A stretch of 10,160 nucleotides of DNA from JALNZF01 sp049793155 (lineage in GTDB: Bacteria > Nitrospirota > UBA9217). Below, piece by piece: positions 1 through 7,229 of this stretch (position 1 is its first letter; each line of letters opens with the position of its first letter). Location of the stretch: contig JBARBN010000074.1 in the NCBI GenBank assembly GCA_049793155.1, forward strand, positions 1 to 10,160. The letters are read 5' to 3'. The position numbers and the translations under genes were made by a program. The notes under the pieces were generated by a model. It saw only the letters and a program-made list of their open reading frames with translations, had not been told where the DNA came from and made no database searches.

Positions 1-1
1 C

Positions 2-223
2 CCACCGGGCGAGTTTCCGAAATGTACTGAGGACGACCGAGCACGCCGTGAAGAATTTTCGTCGGGTGCCCTTCTTTGGGTCACCTTTCTTTGGGCACGC
101 AAGAAAGGTGACAGTAGAGCGAGGGGGTACGGAGTACTGCGCTGCTCGAAAAGGCTCGTTATCAGCACCGGCAATGCAAACCGGAGCCTGCCTCGAATGA
201 ATTCATCGGGGGCGGAGCTGTGA
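2..223 (+). other. Open frame without start in a probable dispersed repeat
   Basis: This frame is open from the window edge to a TGA at 221-223 (73 codons) and has no convincing start inside the window. It reads through the 80-112 hairpin and contains the peptide SSGALLWVTFLWARKKGD. I recall near-identical peptides being predicted from repeated intergenic DNA in many proteobacteria, so I treat it as the shadow of a repeat and not as a protein. It could be the 3' end of a real gene that begins outside the window. The distance to the next gene and the strong palindrome inside it argue for a non-coding repeat. Confidence 0.3.
80..112. repeat. Perfect 12-bp inverted repeat (hairpin)
   Basis: The arms GTCACCTTTCTT (80-91) and AAGAAAGGTGAC (101-112) are perfectly complementary around a 9-base loop. 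No T-run follows, so it is not a classic intrinsic terminator. It is probably the core of a dispersed intergenic palindrome that may act as an RNA hairpin for readthrough from upstream. Confidence 0.6.
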
Positions 224-313
224 ACTGGGGTGCAGAAAAAAACTAGGATCGTGGGGCATGTGCTGAGTTAGGAACACGGACCTGCTTTTCCACTATTCTG
301 ACTTTTACGACTA

Positions 314-322
314 TGCTATACT
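314..322 (+). promoter_or_regulatory. Extended -10 promoter of the acyl-CoA ligase gene
   Basis: TGCTATACT is an extended -10 motif (TG-N-TATACT, with the hexamer at 317-322). No good -35 lies at 17 bases; a partial TTCTGA at 296-301 is too close. The expected transcription start, about 7 bases past the hexamer, falls at or next to the ATG at 330. The mRNA would therefore be leaderless or nearly so. Confidence 0.45.
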
Positions 323-329
323 CGCAAGC

Positions 330-1865
330 ATGATACGAGAGATCATGCCCCTCGACCAGGTCCTGAGCAAGCGCGCGAGCATGACCCCGCGCGCGACCTT
401 TGTCAAGTACGAAGGCAAAAAGTTCTCCTACCAGGAGATGGACCGGCTGGCGACCGTGTTCGCGTCGGGGCTGCTCAAGCGAGGCATGAAGCCCGGAGAC
501 CCGGTTGCACTCCTCTGTCATAACCATCCATATTACATCGCGGCCTACTTCGGCATCATCCGGGGCGGCGGGATCGTGCTGCCGCTCAATAATCTTCTTG
601 CTGCTGAAGAGATCGACTTCATCCTGCATGATGCCGCTGTCCGGATCTGTCTGTACGACGCGGACTGCGCCGGAACCGTTCAAAAGCTCGCCCGATCCGA
701 CACGCTCTCTTTGTTCATTCTCTCTGAACTTGCGCAAGCGCCTTTCCAGACTGACACTTTTAAATCGCCGTCGCATACGGCTAACGATATCTCGACCATC
801 CTCTACACGTCAGGCACCACAGGACGGCCCAAGGGCGCCCTCCTGACCCACCGCAATTTTCTGGTGAATGCCCTGGCGGCAACGGAAGTTATTCATGTGA
901 CTCACAAGGACCGTTTTGTCGTATTCCTGCCGCTCTTCCATTCATTCACCTACACGGTCTGCGTTATCCTGCCGCTCATCACCGGCGCGATGATCTCGCT
1001 GCTTCCGGGTGTGCGCCCGTTCTCGAAAGTCGTGAGGAGCCTTATCCTCGATCGGATCACGCTGTTCGTCGCGATCCCTACCGTATATAAGATCCTGGCT
1101 GAAAAGAACATGCCGTTCTTCGTGAAACTCCTGCTGAACCTCAGACTCTGCGTATGCGGCGCCGCGCCGTTGCCGGTGAAGACTATCCATGCATTCGAGA
1201 GCGCCTTCAAGGTCCCCCTGCTGGAGGGATACGGCTTGACAGAGGCCGCGCCCGTGGTGTCCTTCAACCCGCTGGAAAAGGAAAAGCGGAGGCCGGGAAC
1301 TGTAGGCCTGCCGCTTCCCGGGATCGAGGTCAAGGTTGTCAATGAAAGCGGCGACCAGCTCCCCCCCGGGATAGCCGGCGAACTTCTTGTGAAAGGCCCG
1401 AACGTGATGCGAGGGTACCTGAACAAACCCGAGGACACGGCGAAGACCCTCCGGGACGGATGGCTCTATACCGGCGACGTTGCCACCATCGACCAATCGG
1501 GCCATATCAGGATCATCGACCGCAAGAAGGACATGTTCATCGTCGATGGATTGAATGTCTATCCCTATGAGGTGGAAGAGGTTCTCAACCGGCATCCCGC
1601 TATCAAGGACTGCTCCATGATCGGCGTGCCCCACGAGCATGAAGAAGGCAAGGAACTGGGGATCATGTATGTGGTGCTCAAGGAAGGGGCGCAGGCCACT
1701 CCGAAAGAACTCCGGGAATATCTCACACAACATGTGGCGCACTTCAAGATACCCCGGCGGTTCATCTTCACCGAAGACCTTCCAAGAACCGCGACCGGAA
1801 AGATCATGAAAAAAGAACTCAGAAAAATATACCGGGAAAAGGAAGTAGATCTTCCACCCGCATAA
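330..1865 (+). CDS. Long-chain acyl-CoA ligase (FadD-like, AMP-binding)
   Basis: This is an ANL-superfamily adenylate-forming enzyme of 511 aa, a usual length for the family. It should activate a fatty or other carboxylic acid to an acyl-adenylate and then to acyl-CoA, in the cytoplasm or at the inner face of the membrane. Visible core motifs, in order, are the phosphate-binding loop YTSGTTGRPKG (159-169), the A5 motif EGYGLTE (299-305), YTGD (380-383) for ribose contact, DRKKD (397-401) at the hinge, and PRTATGK with the catalytic lysine K491 near the C-terminus. All key residues are present. The chain-length preference cannot be read from the sequence. The start is uncertain: ATG 330 lies almost at the predicted transcript 5' end, and ATG 345 (MPLDQVL) is an equally good N-terminus with a weak GAGAG 3 bases upstream. 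There is no neighbouring beta-oxidation gene, so the physiological role stays open. Confidence 0.9.
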   Translation: MIREIMPLDQVLSKRASMTPRATFVKYEGKKFSYQEMDRLATVFASGLLKRGMKPGDPVALLCHNHPYYIAAYFGIIRGGGIVLPLNNLLAAEEIDFILHDAAVRICLYDADCAGTVQKLARSDTLSLFILSELAQAPFQTDTFKSPSHTANDISTILYTSGTTGRPKGALLTHRNFLVNALAATEVIHVTHKDRFVVFLPLFHSFTYTVCVILPLITGAMISLLPGVRPFSKVVRSLILDRITLFVAIPTVYKILAEKNMPFFVKLLLNLRLCVCGAAPLPVKTIHAFESAFKVPLLEGYGLTEAAPVVSFNPLEKEKRRPGTVGLPLPGIEVKVVNESGDQLPPGIAGELLVKGPNVMRGYLNKPEDTAKTLRDGWLYTGDVATIDQSGHIRIIDRKKDMFIVDGLNVYPYEVEEVLNRHPAIKDCSMIGVPHEHEEGKELGIMYVVLKEGAQATPKELREYLTQHVAHFKIPRRFIFTEDLPRTATGKIMKKELRKIYREKEVDLPPA

Positions 1866-2312
1866 TGTGCATTTAATTTATGTTTACAGAAACTGTTAAC
1901 ACCTTTAACGATCACATCTTTTTTAGCCTTTCCTAGCGTTCTATCCTGTTTATTCATCAGTTCTTCCAATTGACAATGAATTTAGAAAAGACTAAGTTTC
2001 TTCCTGAACTCAACGATTTCTGAATTGGTCTGACTGTACACAGTACATCTTGAATTTATCGCATGAGTTTTGCTAGTTCGAGTCCTGAGTGGGTAACAAC
2101 ATATATCGAATACTTGGCAGCTTTTCCTTTTAGGGGTAAAGTTACACAGCCTATACTGAAATTCCAAATCTTTACCATGTAGTTTCCTTCCTAAAGTAAA
2201 TTATTTCCGACAAACGCGAAGTGTGATATGCTTTTAATGTATTTTCAAGACTCGTGTTAAAGAAACGGAGCAATTTCGAGAAGCCAAGAGTTGTGGTCGA
2301 TGAGGTGCCAAG
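1866..2312. other. AT-rich intergenic region, no gene seen
   Basis: These 447 bases between the ligase and the kinase are visibly more AT-rich than the flanking genes. The short reverse-strand open frames here match nothing I recognise and lack good ribosome sites. A small palindrome TGTAC-ACA-GTACA lies at 2035-2047. I see no clear terminator for the ligase and no consensus promoter for the kinase. The stretch may be decayed or transferred DNA, or may hold an unrecognised regulatory region. Confidence 0.5.
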
Positions 2313-5300
2313 ATGAGAAAAATAAAAAAAACATGCAAAGAGTCTAATCAAAAACTCGAAGCTGTGCAGAAAAGGGTGGAATATCTTCTTGCTGACAGCC
2401 CAGCTATATTTTATATTTGCAATATTAGAAAGACATGGGTATGTACGTATGTCAGCGAAAACATCACAAAGCAACTCGGCTATACGCCAGCGGAGTTCTG
2501 TGAAAATCCCGATTTCCGGGATGAAGGCATTCACCCGGACGACAAACAACGTGTATTCGACGGACTCTCTCGTCTCCGGGGAAATGGACACTTTGTTTAT
2601 GAATATAGATTCCTCAATAAGAGTGGAAAATACAGGTGGATGCGCGACGAATTAAAACTGACCTATGATGCAGACGGAAACCCGGTCGATTGTATCGGCT
2701 TTTTGCTTGACATAACTGACCGTAAATTGATGGAAGAGGAACTGCGGCGGGCCCAAGCTCGTACCGAGGCCGTCCTTGCCGGCGTTGCCGATACCTACAT
2801 TATCTTCGACCAAGAATGGCACTATACTTACGTCAACGAAGCCGCGTCCCGAGCTATGGGCCGGCCGCGCGAAGAGATCCTGGGACGCACCCTCTGGGAG
2901 GTGTTTCCTGACATTGTCGGCACCGAACTGGACCGCCAGTATCATCGCTCGATGGACGAACGCGTGCCCGTTGTTTTTGAGTTCTATTACCCCGCTTTCG
3001 ACTCTTGGTGGGAAAACCGTTTTTACCCCGCGCCCGAGGGTCTGGCCGTATTCGCCACTAACATTACTGGGCGCAAACGGGTGGAAGAGAAACTCCGGGA
3101 AAGTGAAAGAAAGTTTCGTGCTTTGTTTGAGTCATCCCATGATGTCATCTTGTTTTTAGACAGAGCAGGCAACATCATTGATATTAATCCCCGTGCAGAG
3201 CAACTGTCGGGCTACACTCAGTCAGAATTGAGAAAGATGAACGTTTTTGAGTTGGTCATTGCGGAAGACCAGCCCATTGTCCGTCAGGCGATCCAAGATG
3301 CATTTGAGGGTCGGTCTCGAACTTACGAGAAACGCGTGAAAACAAAAGGGGGCGGGCTTATTTGGTTTGAAGGTTTGACCGTCCCACGTCTATCTCCGGA
3401 AGGGGAAGTTCATCAACTTTTTGTCACCCTGCGCGACATCACTGATCGCAGGCAGGCTGAGGAAGAGCTTCTTTATTTCCAAATGGCTGTGGGTAGCGCC
3501 ACAGATGCAATTGGCATGTCTACACCTGCTGGAAGGCATTATTATCAAAATGAAGCTTATACTAAGTTATTTGGATTATCTGTTAGGGAAGTAGATGGTG
3601 TTTCAGGGCCACCTGCAACTGTATATGCAGATGAAAAAGTAGGACGAAAGGTGTTCGACATAATTATGAATGGAGGTTCTTTTGTAGGCGAAGTGAAAAT
3701 GTTAGATAAAGATAGAAAAGAAAGGGATATATATCTTCGGGCATATTCTATTAAGAATAAAGAAGGCAAAGTTGCCGGCCTTGTCGGTGTGCACAATGAC
3801 ATCACAGAGCGCAGGCGGGTAGAGCAGCAAACCAAGGATACCCTAAACTTCATTCGAACGATGATGGAAAGCTCCCCCATCGGCATTGTATCGATCAAGG
3901 CAACGGGTGCTGTTGTCGCAGCCAATGAAGCCTTAACCCGGATAATGGGTGGCATGGTCGAACAGTTTTTGAAACAGAACGTCCGGGACTTGGAGGCATG
4001 GAAGAAGTACGGGCTTCTTTCCGCCATGAACGAAGCTCTCACGACCAACAGTGAGAAGCGGATCGAAACGGATTACATCAGCACTTTTGGGAAGCACGTG
4101 TGGATATCTGTTCGATTCGTGCCATTCACATTTGAGAGGGAACCCCATGTGCTGGCATTATTCGCGGATATGAGCGATCAAAAACGTGACGAGATGGAAA
4201 AGGAGAAGCTCCAGTCCCAGCTCCTGCAGGCGCAAAAGATGGAGAGCATAGGCACCCTTGCTGGCGGCATAGCCCATGATTTCAACAATATCCTGACCGC
4301 CATCATCGGTTATGGACATATTACCCTCATGAAGATGCCGAAGGACGAACCATTGCGGATGAATATCGAGAACATCCTGGAGTCCGCAGACCGCGCTGCC
4401 GCGCTCACCCAGAGTCTTCTTGCCTTCAGCCGAAAGCAGATCATTGACCGGAAGCCTGTTGATCTGAACAAGATACTCAATAAGGTGGAAAAATTCCTGA
4501 TTCGTGTCATCGGAGAGGATGTCGAGGTGCGTATGGACCTGAAGAAGGCGACCTTGACTCTTTTCGCCGACGCGGGCCAGCTGGAGCAGGTATTTATGAA
4601 CCTGGCAACGAATGCGCGGGATGCGATGCCGAATGGTGGGTCGTTCACGATAGCGTCGGAGATCACGGAGCTGGACAACAGCTTTGTGGCAGCCCATGGC
4701 TATGGGAAGGTAGGCACCTATGCCTTGATCTCCGTCACCGACACCGGTATAGGTATGACCGAGGAGACCAAACTAAAGATCTTCGAACCATTCTATACGA
4801 CCAAGGAAGTCGGCAAAGGAACAGGACTCGGACTGGCCATGGTGTATGGCATCATCAAGCAACATGATGGATTTATCAACGTATATAGTGAACGGGGCAA
4901 GGGCACTACTTTTAAGATCTATCTTCCGCTGATCAAGACCGAGGCAATGGAGGATCAGCCAATAATCGCAGCAGAGGATATGAAAGGCGGCACGGAAACA
5001 ATTCTTTTAGCCGAGGATGACTCGGCTGTGAGGAAACTTAATCTGCTCGTACTTGAGCAAGCGGGCTATACGGTGATTATTGCGAACGATGGCGACGAGG
5101 CGGTTATGAAATTCATGGAAAACAAAGACAGGATCCAACTGCTTCTGTTCGACATTGTCATGCCAAAGAAGAACGGCAGAGAAGCATATGAAGAGATCAA
5201 AAAGACAAGGCCCGAAATCCCGGTCCTTTTTGCAAGCGGATATTCACCGGATATGGTTCGTGTGAAGGCTCTGGTCGATGCTGATACCGCACTGGTCTAC

Positions 5301-5363
5301 AAACCCATATCGCCGCAGAGTTTATTGAAAAAGGTGAGAGAAGTGCTGGACAGAAAACGGTAA
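2313..5363 (+). CDS. Soluble multi-PAS hybrid histidine kinase with C-terminal receiver
   Basis: This 1016-aa protein has no membrane segment, so it should sense a cytoplasmic signal. Five PAS-like units follow each other, each ending in a D-[IM]-[ST]-type linker: roughly 20-140 (DITDRK at 133), 145-255 (NITGRK near 250), 262-380 (DITDRR near 375), 388-500 (DITERR near 496) and 510-625 (DMSDQK near 619). The kinase core follows. The phosphoacceptor H655 lies in GIAHDFNNILTAI, the N box is NLATNARDAMPNGG (763 on), the G1 box is DTGIGM (D810), and the G2 box GKGTGLGLAM lies near 835-845. The receiver (about 898-1012) has acidic D902 and D903, phosphoacceptor D947 and K997, all intact. The start is supported by GAGGT at 2302-2306, 6 bases before the ATG. 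No response regulator or output gene is adjacent, so it is an orphan kinase. Base composition changes between PAS units: the fourth (about 3480-3775) and the first are AT-rich, while the second is GC-rich. The ligands are unknown. Confidence 0.93.
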   Translation: MRKIKKTCKESNQKLEAVQKRVEYLLADSPAIFYICNIRKTWVCTYVSENITKQLGYTPAEFCENPDFRDEGIHPDDKQRVFDGLSRLRGNGHFVYEYRFLNKSGKYRWMRDELKLTYDADGNPVDCIGFLLDITDRKLMEEELRRAQARTEAVLAGVADTYIIFDQEWHYTYVNEAASRAMGRPREEILGRTLWEVFPDIVGTELDRQYHRSMDERVPVVFEFYYPAFDSWWENRFYPAPEGLAVFATNITGRKRVEEKLRESERKFRALFESSHDVILFLDRAGNIIDINPRAEQLSGYTQSELRKMNVFELVIAEDQPIVRQAIQDAFEGRSRTYEKRVKTKGGGLIWFEGLTVPRLSPEGEVHQLFVTLRDITDRRQAEEELLYFQMAVGSATDAIGMSTPAGRHYYQNEAYTKLFGLSVREVDGVSGPPATVYADEKVGRKVFDIIMNGGSFVGEVKMLDKDRKERDIYLRAYSIKNKEGKVAGLVGVHNDITERRRVEQQTKDTLNFIRTMMESSPIGIVSIKATGAVVAANEALTRIMGGMVEQFLKQNVRDLEAWKKYGLLSAMNEALTTNSEKRIETDYISTFGKHVWISVRFVPFTFEREPHVLALFADMSDQKRDEMEKEKLQSQLLQAQKMESIGTLAGGIAHDFNNILTAIIGYGHITLMKMPKDEPLRMNIENILESADRAAALTQSLLAFSRKQIIDRKPVDLNKILNKVEKFLIRVIGEDVEVRMDLKKATLTLFADAGQLEQVFMNLATNARDAMPNGGSFTIASEITELDNSFVAAHGYGKVGTYALISVTDTGIGMTEETKLKIFEPFYTTKEVGKGTGLGLAMVYGIIKQHDGFINVYSERGKGTTFKIYLPLIKTEAMEDQPIIAAEDMKGGTETILLAEDDSAVRKLNLLVLEQAGYTVIIANDGDEAVMKFMENKDRIQLLLFDIVMPKKNGREAYEEIKKTRPEIPVLFASGYSPDMVRVKALVDADTALVYKPISPQSLLKKVREVLDRKR

Positions 5364-5467
5364 CACGTTGACCGTGCAAATGCAGTAATCAGGTATGTGT
5401 TCCGCCCACAGTTCAGCTGCATAGTACAACTGGAATTCGTTAATTATTTCGCTTGATTGAAATTGCA

Positions 5468-5508
5468 CACTCGTAGGTGAAAGATAGACCCGAGTTTCAC
5501 TCCGAGTG
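5468..5508. other. Imperfect hairpin between convergent genes
   Basis: CACTCG (5468-5473) pairs with CGAGTG (5503-5508), and GTGAAA (5477-5482) pairs with TTTCAC (5495-5500). A small internal loop separates the helices and the apical loop has 12 bases. It lies between the ends of the kinase gene and the convergent cupin gene, where a bidirectional terminator would be expected. Neither side has a proper T-run, so termination is only a guess. Confidence 0.3.
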
Positions 5509-5533
5509 ATAGATATGACAGAATTGCAGAAGC

Positions 5534-5893
5534 TCACATCACCTCTTCATCCTCTTTGCGCCACGCAGGGTCAACAATGCAGATGAACCTGAGGTCTCTT
5601 CTGCCGGAATTCGTGATGCTCTGCTTTGCCGAGGGTGGTATATAGACGGTAGAGCCTGGCCGCACCGGCGCGGAGCTGTCGTTGATATGCATGGTGCCTT
5701 CTCCATCGATAATATAATAGACCTCTGAGGTCTTCAACCGGTGTGGCCATGTGGTCTCCCCGGGTTTCACTACCGCGTGCGCCAGGCTGTAGCGAAGCGC
5801 GATCTTGTCCTTGTCAGGGTGCAGGATCTCGCGCAGCACGCAGTTGTCGCCGGCAATAAATTCTTCGCAGTCTTTCAATTCTCGTATGAACAT
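5534..5893 (-). CDS. Small cupin-domain protein with degenerate metal site
   Basis: This is a 119-aa single-domain cupin (a conserved beta-barrel). Cupin motif 1 reads PGETTWPHRLKTSEVYYIID with H51 and E57, but the second histidine of HxH is L53. In motif 2 (PGSTVYIPPSAKQSITN) the usual histidine is Q91. Only one His and the Glu of the standard 3-His/1-Glu metal set remain, so a classic metal dioxygenase or isomerase role is unlikely. Ligand binding, or an unusual metal site, is more plausible. The PHRLKTSEVYYI segment resembles a cupin subgroup I remember from other environmental bacteria, so this loss is probably a subfamily trait and not damage. The start is supported by GAGGAG (5902-5907 on the complement), 8 bases upstream of the ATG. 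The gene stands alone, convergent with the kinase. The function is unknown. Confidence 0.85.
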   Translation of the reverse strand: MFIRELKDCEEFIAGDNCVLREILHPDKDKIALRYSLAHAVVKPGETTWPHRLKTSEVYYIIDGEGTMHINDSSAPVRPGSTVYIPPSAKQSITNSGRRDLRFICIVDPAWRKEDEEVM

Positions 5894-5951
5894 GGTTCAC
5901 TCTCCTCAGTCTACTGTAGCATACCTTCTTGGTGAAAATCAAAAAAGAAAG

Positions 5952-6093
5952 TAACTACTCAGGTCAAATCGGGTCAAAATCTGTTAGCCGCGAAAGAACG
6001 CAAGGATCGCAGAGAGCATTAAAACTGAAATACATGGTTTCAGGTTTTTTCTTTGAGTTCTTTGCGTTCTTTTGCGGCCAATCTGAGTAGTTA
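5952..6093. mobile_element. 142-bp palindromic MITE-like element
   Basis: TAACTACTCAG (5952-5962) is perfectly repeated in inverse at 6083-6093. Longer inner arms (5984-6015 and 6050-6081, about 26 of 32 positions complementary) are built on the unit GCCGC-AAAGAACGCAA. The centre is a perfect 6-bp hairpin, CTGAAA/TTTCAG (6025-6043). Almost the whole element can therefore fold into one long stem. It encodes no transposase and fits a non-autonomous miniature inverted-repeat element. It lies between the divergent cupin and HD genes and probably carries or displaces their promoters. Confidence 0.65.
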
Positions 6094-6178
6094 TAAAAGA
6101 AACGCGTGCCAAGCGGGACCTCTTGACTCAAAGGTTGCCATTGCAGTACAATCACCAAACTCACGGAGTGGGTCATTG

Positions 6179-6991
6179 ATGGATCAGGAAGATCTTATCT
6201 TACTCAAGAGATGGTTTGCCGACTACTGCGCGTCGTTTACCATGCCGAGCGAAGTGGACCAGCGAAACATCGCCATAAAGCAGGAACACACGCACCAGGT
6301 CTGCCTGAACGCAGTACGGATCGCAGAAGACCTGGGCTTGGACCAGGAGGATACCCGGCTCGCGGAGACAGTCGCCGTGTGCCATGACGTCGGCAGGTTC
6401 TCGCAATATCAGCAGTATAAGACCTTCGACGACAGTATCTCGGTAAATCATGCGGTACTCGGAACGAAGGTGCTTTTGGAGCACAACGCGCTGGGCAGCC
6501 TGCCGAAGCATGACCAGGACATGATTATCCGTTCGGTAACGCTGCATAATGTCTTCACACTTCCCGAAGGGCTTGACGAACAGTCCCTGCTTTTCGCCAG
6601 GCTCATCCGCGATGCGGACAAGCTCGATATCCTGCGGGTGGTGATCGAGTACTTCGAACAGGACGAAGGGAGCAGGGCGGAAGCCGTTGCGCTGGGCCTG
6701 CCGGATGAACCCGAGAAATACTCACCAACAGTCCTTGCCTGCCTTGTCCGGGGCGAAATGGCCAGGAAGGATGCGCTCACGACCCTAAACGATTTCAAGC
6801 TGCTGCAGTTGGCATGGCTCTATGACCTCAATTTCGCCTGCTCCCTGCGGATGGTTGTGGAGCGGGATTACATTCAGAAACTCGCGGACATGCTGCCGCG
6901 GAACACGGAGATCGCCCGGGCGATCGAGACTGTGCGCGCGCATGTGGACAAGGGCTCCCGGAACGGCTCATCCCCTTCCCTTACCCGCTGA
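6179..6991 (+). CDS. HD-domain metal-dependent phosphohydrolase
   Basis: This is a 270-aa HD-superfamily protein, predicted to be cytoplasmic. The metal-site signature is visible in order: EHTHQ (H37 and H39), the HD pair H69-D70 in CHDVGRF, NH at H91, LHN at H123, and DADKLD (D145 and D147). This pattern fits a phosphohydrolase acting on nucleotides or other phosphate esters; the substrate cannot be read from the sequence. It lacks the HD-GYP signature, so I do not call it a cyclic-di-GMP phosphodiesterase. The frame is open upstream to 6053, but that extension runs through the palindromic element. The ATG at 6179 has GGAG at 6164-6167 as a somewhat distant ribosome site and gives a natural N-terminus (MDQEDL). 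The stop lies 10 bases before another palindromic element. There is no operon partner. Confidence 0.85.
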   Translation: MDQEDLILLKRWFADYCASFTMPSEVDQRNIAIKQEHTHQVCLNAVRIAEDLGLDQEDTRLAETVAVCHDVGRFSQYQQYKTFDDSISVNHAVLGTKVLLEHNALGSLPKHDQDMIIRSVTLHNVFTLPEGLDEQSLLFARLIRDADKLDILRVVIEYFEQDEGSRAEAVALGLPDEPEKYSPTVLACLVRGEMARKDALTTLNDFKLLQLAWLYDLNFACSLRMVVERDYIQKLADMLPRNTEIARAIETVRAHVDKGSRNGSSPSLTR

Positions 6992-7001
6992 TCGCTTTAA
7001 G

Positions 7002-7131
7002 AGGCTGTTGAAAAAGGCATTGAAAGGCTGAAAACGCACCCTAAAGGGTGCGGCTATCATTGCGAAGAATCAATGCGTTACGATTTGGTAGCCGCAGGCT
7101 TTAGCCTGCGAAATCAGTTTTTCAACAGCCT
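7002..7131. mobile_element. 130-bp palindromic MITE-like element, GGCTGTTG ends (copy 1)
   Basis: The ends AGGCTGTTGAAAAA (7002-7015) and TTTTTCAACAGCCT (7118-7131) are perfect 14-bp inverted repeats, flanked by TTAA on both sides (6997-7000 and 7133-7136). Inside are two tight hairpins, CGCACCC-TAAA-GGGTGCG (7035-7052) and CGCAGGC-TTTA-GCCTGCG (7093-7110). GCGGCTA (7050-7056) is also complementary to TAGCCGC (7089-7095), so the hairpins can nest in one larger fold. There is no coding capacity. It lies directly after the HD gene and may shape the 3' end of that mRNA. Confidence 0.7.
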
Positions 7132-7149
7132 GTTAAAACAATAATTCGC

Positions 7150-7178
7150 TTTACTCTGCGTTAAATTTTTTGTAAGAT
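7150..7178 (+). promoter_or_regulatory. Probable sigma-70 promoter of the aminotransferase gene
   Basis: TTTACT (7150-7155) and TAAGAT (7173-7178) are separated by 17 bases, each matching four of six consensus positions. A TG lies directly before the -10. Transcription would start near 7185, giving a leader of about 45 bases. Confidence 0.4.
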
Positions 7179-7229
7179 GAGCACGTACGGCTGCGAACGG
7201 TTTACTTTCCGGCCTTTTTGAGGAGATTT

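Noticed and set aside
942..1742. Long reverse-strand open frame over the acyl-CoA ligase
   Set aside because: It is the antisense shadow of a gene with all ANL motifs; its translation shows no family features.
1565..1969. Reverse-strand frame reaching from the gap into the ligase 3' end
   Set aside because: Only its first third lies in the gap, it needs a TTG or weak ATG start, and most of it is shadow of the ligase. No recognisable domain.
2076..2085. tRNA-like T-loop string GTTCGAGTCC
   Set aside because: The flanking 5-base arms do not pair and no acceptor, D or anticodon arm is present, so it is not a tRNA or a clear attachment site.
6053..6178. N-terminal extension of the HD protein back to 6053
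   Set aside because: The extension translates part of the palindromic element 5952-6093, and MDQEDL at 6179 is a natural start with GGAG upstream.
7035..7110. Intrinsic terminator for the HD gene
   Set aside because: The two hairpins are strong but have TAAA/TTTA loops and no following T-run; they are better explained as parts of the palindromic element.
7218..7229. TTG start of the aminotransferase at 7218
   Set aside because: It overlaps the AGGAG ribosome site that serves ATG 7230.
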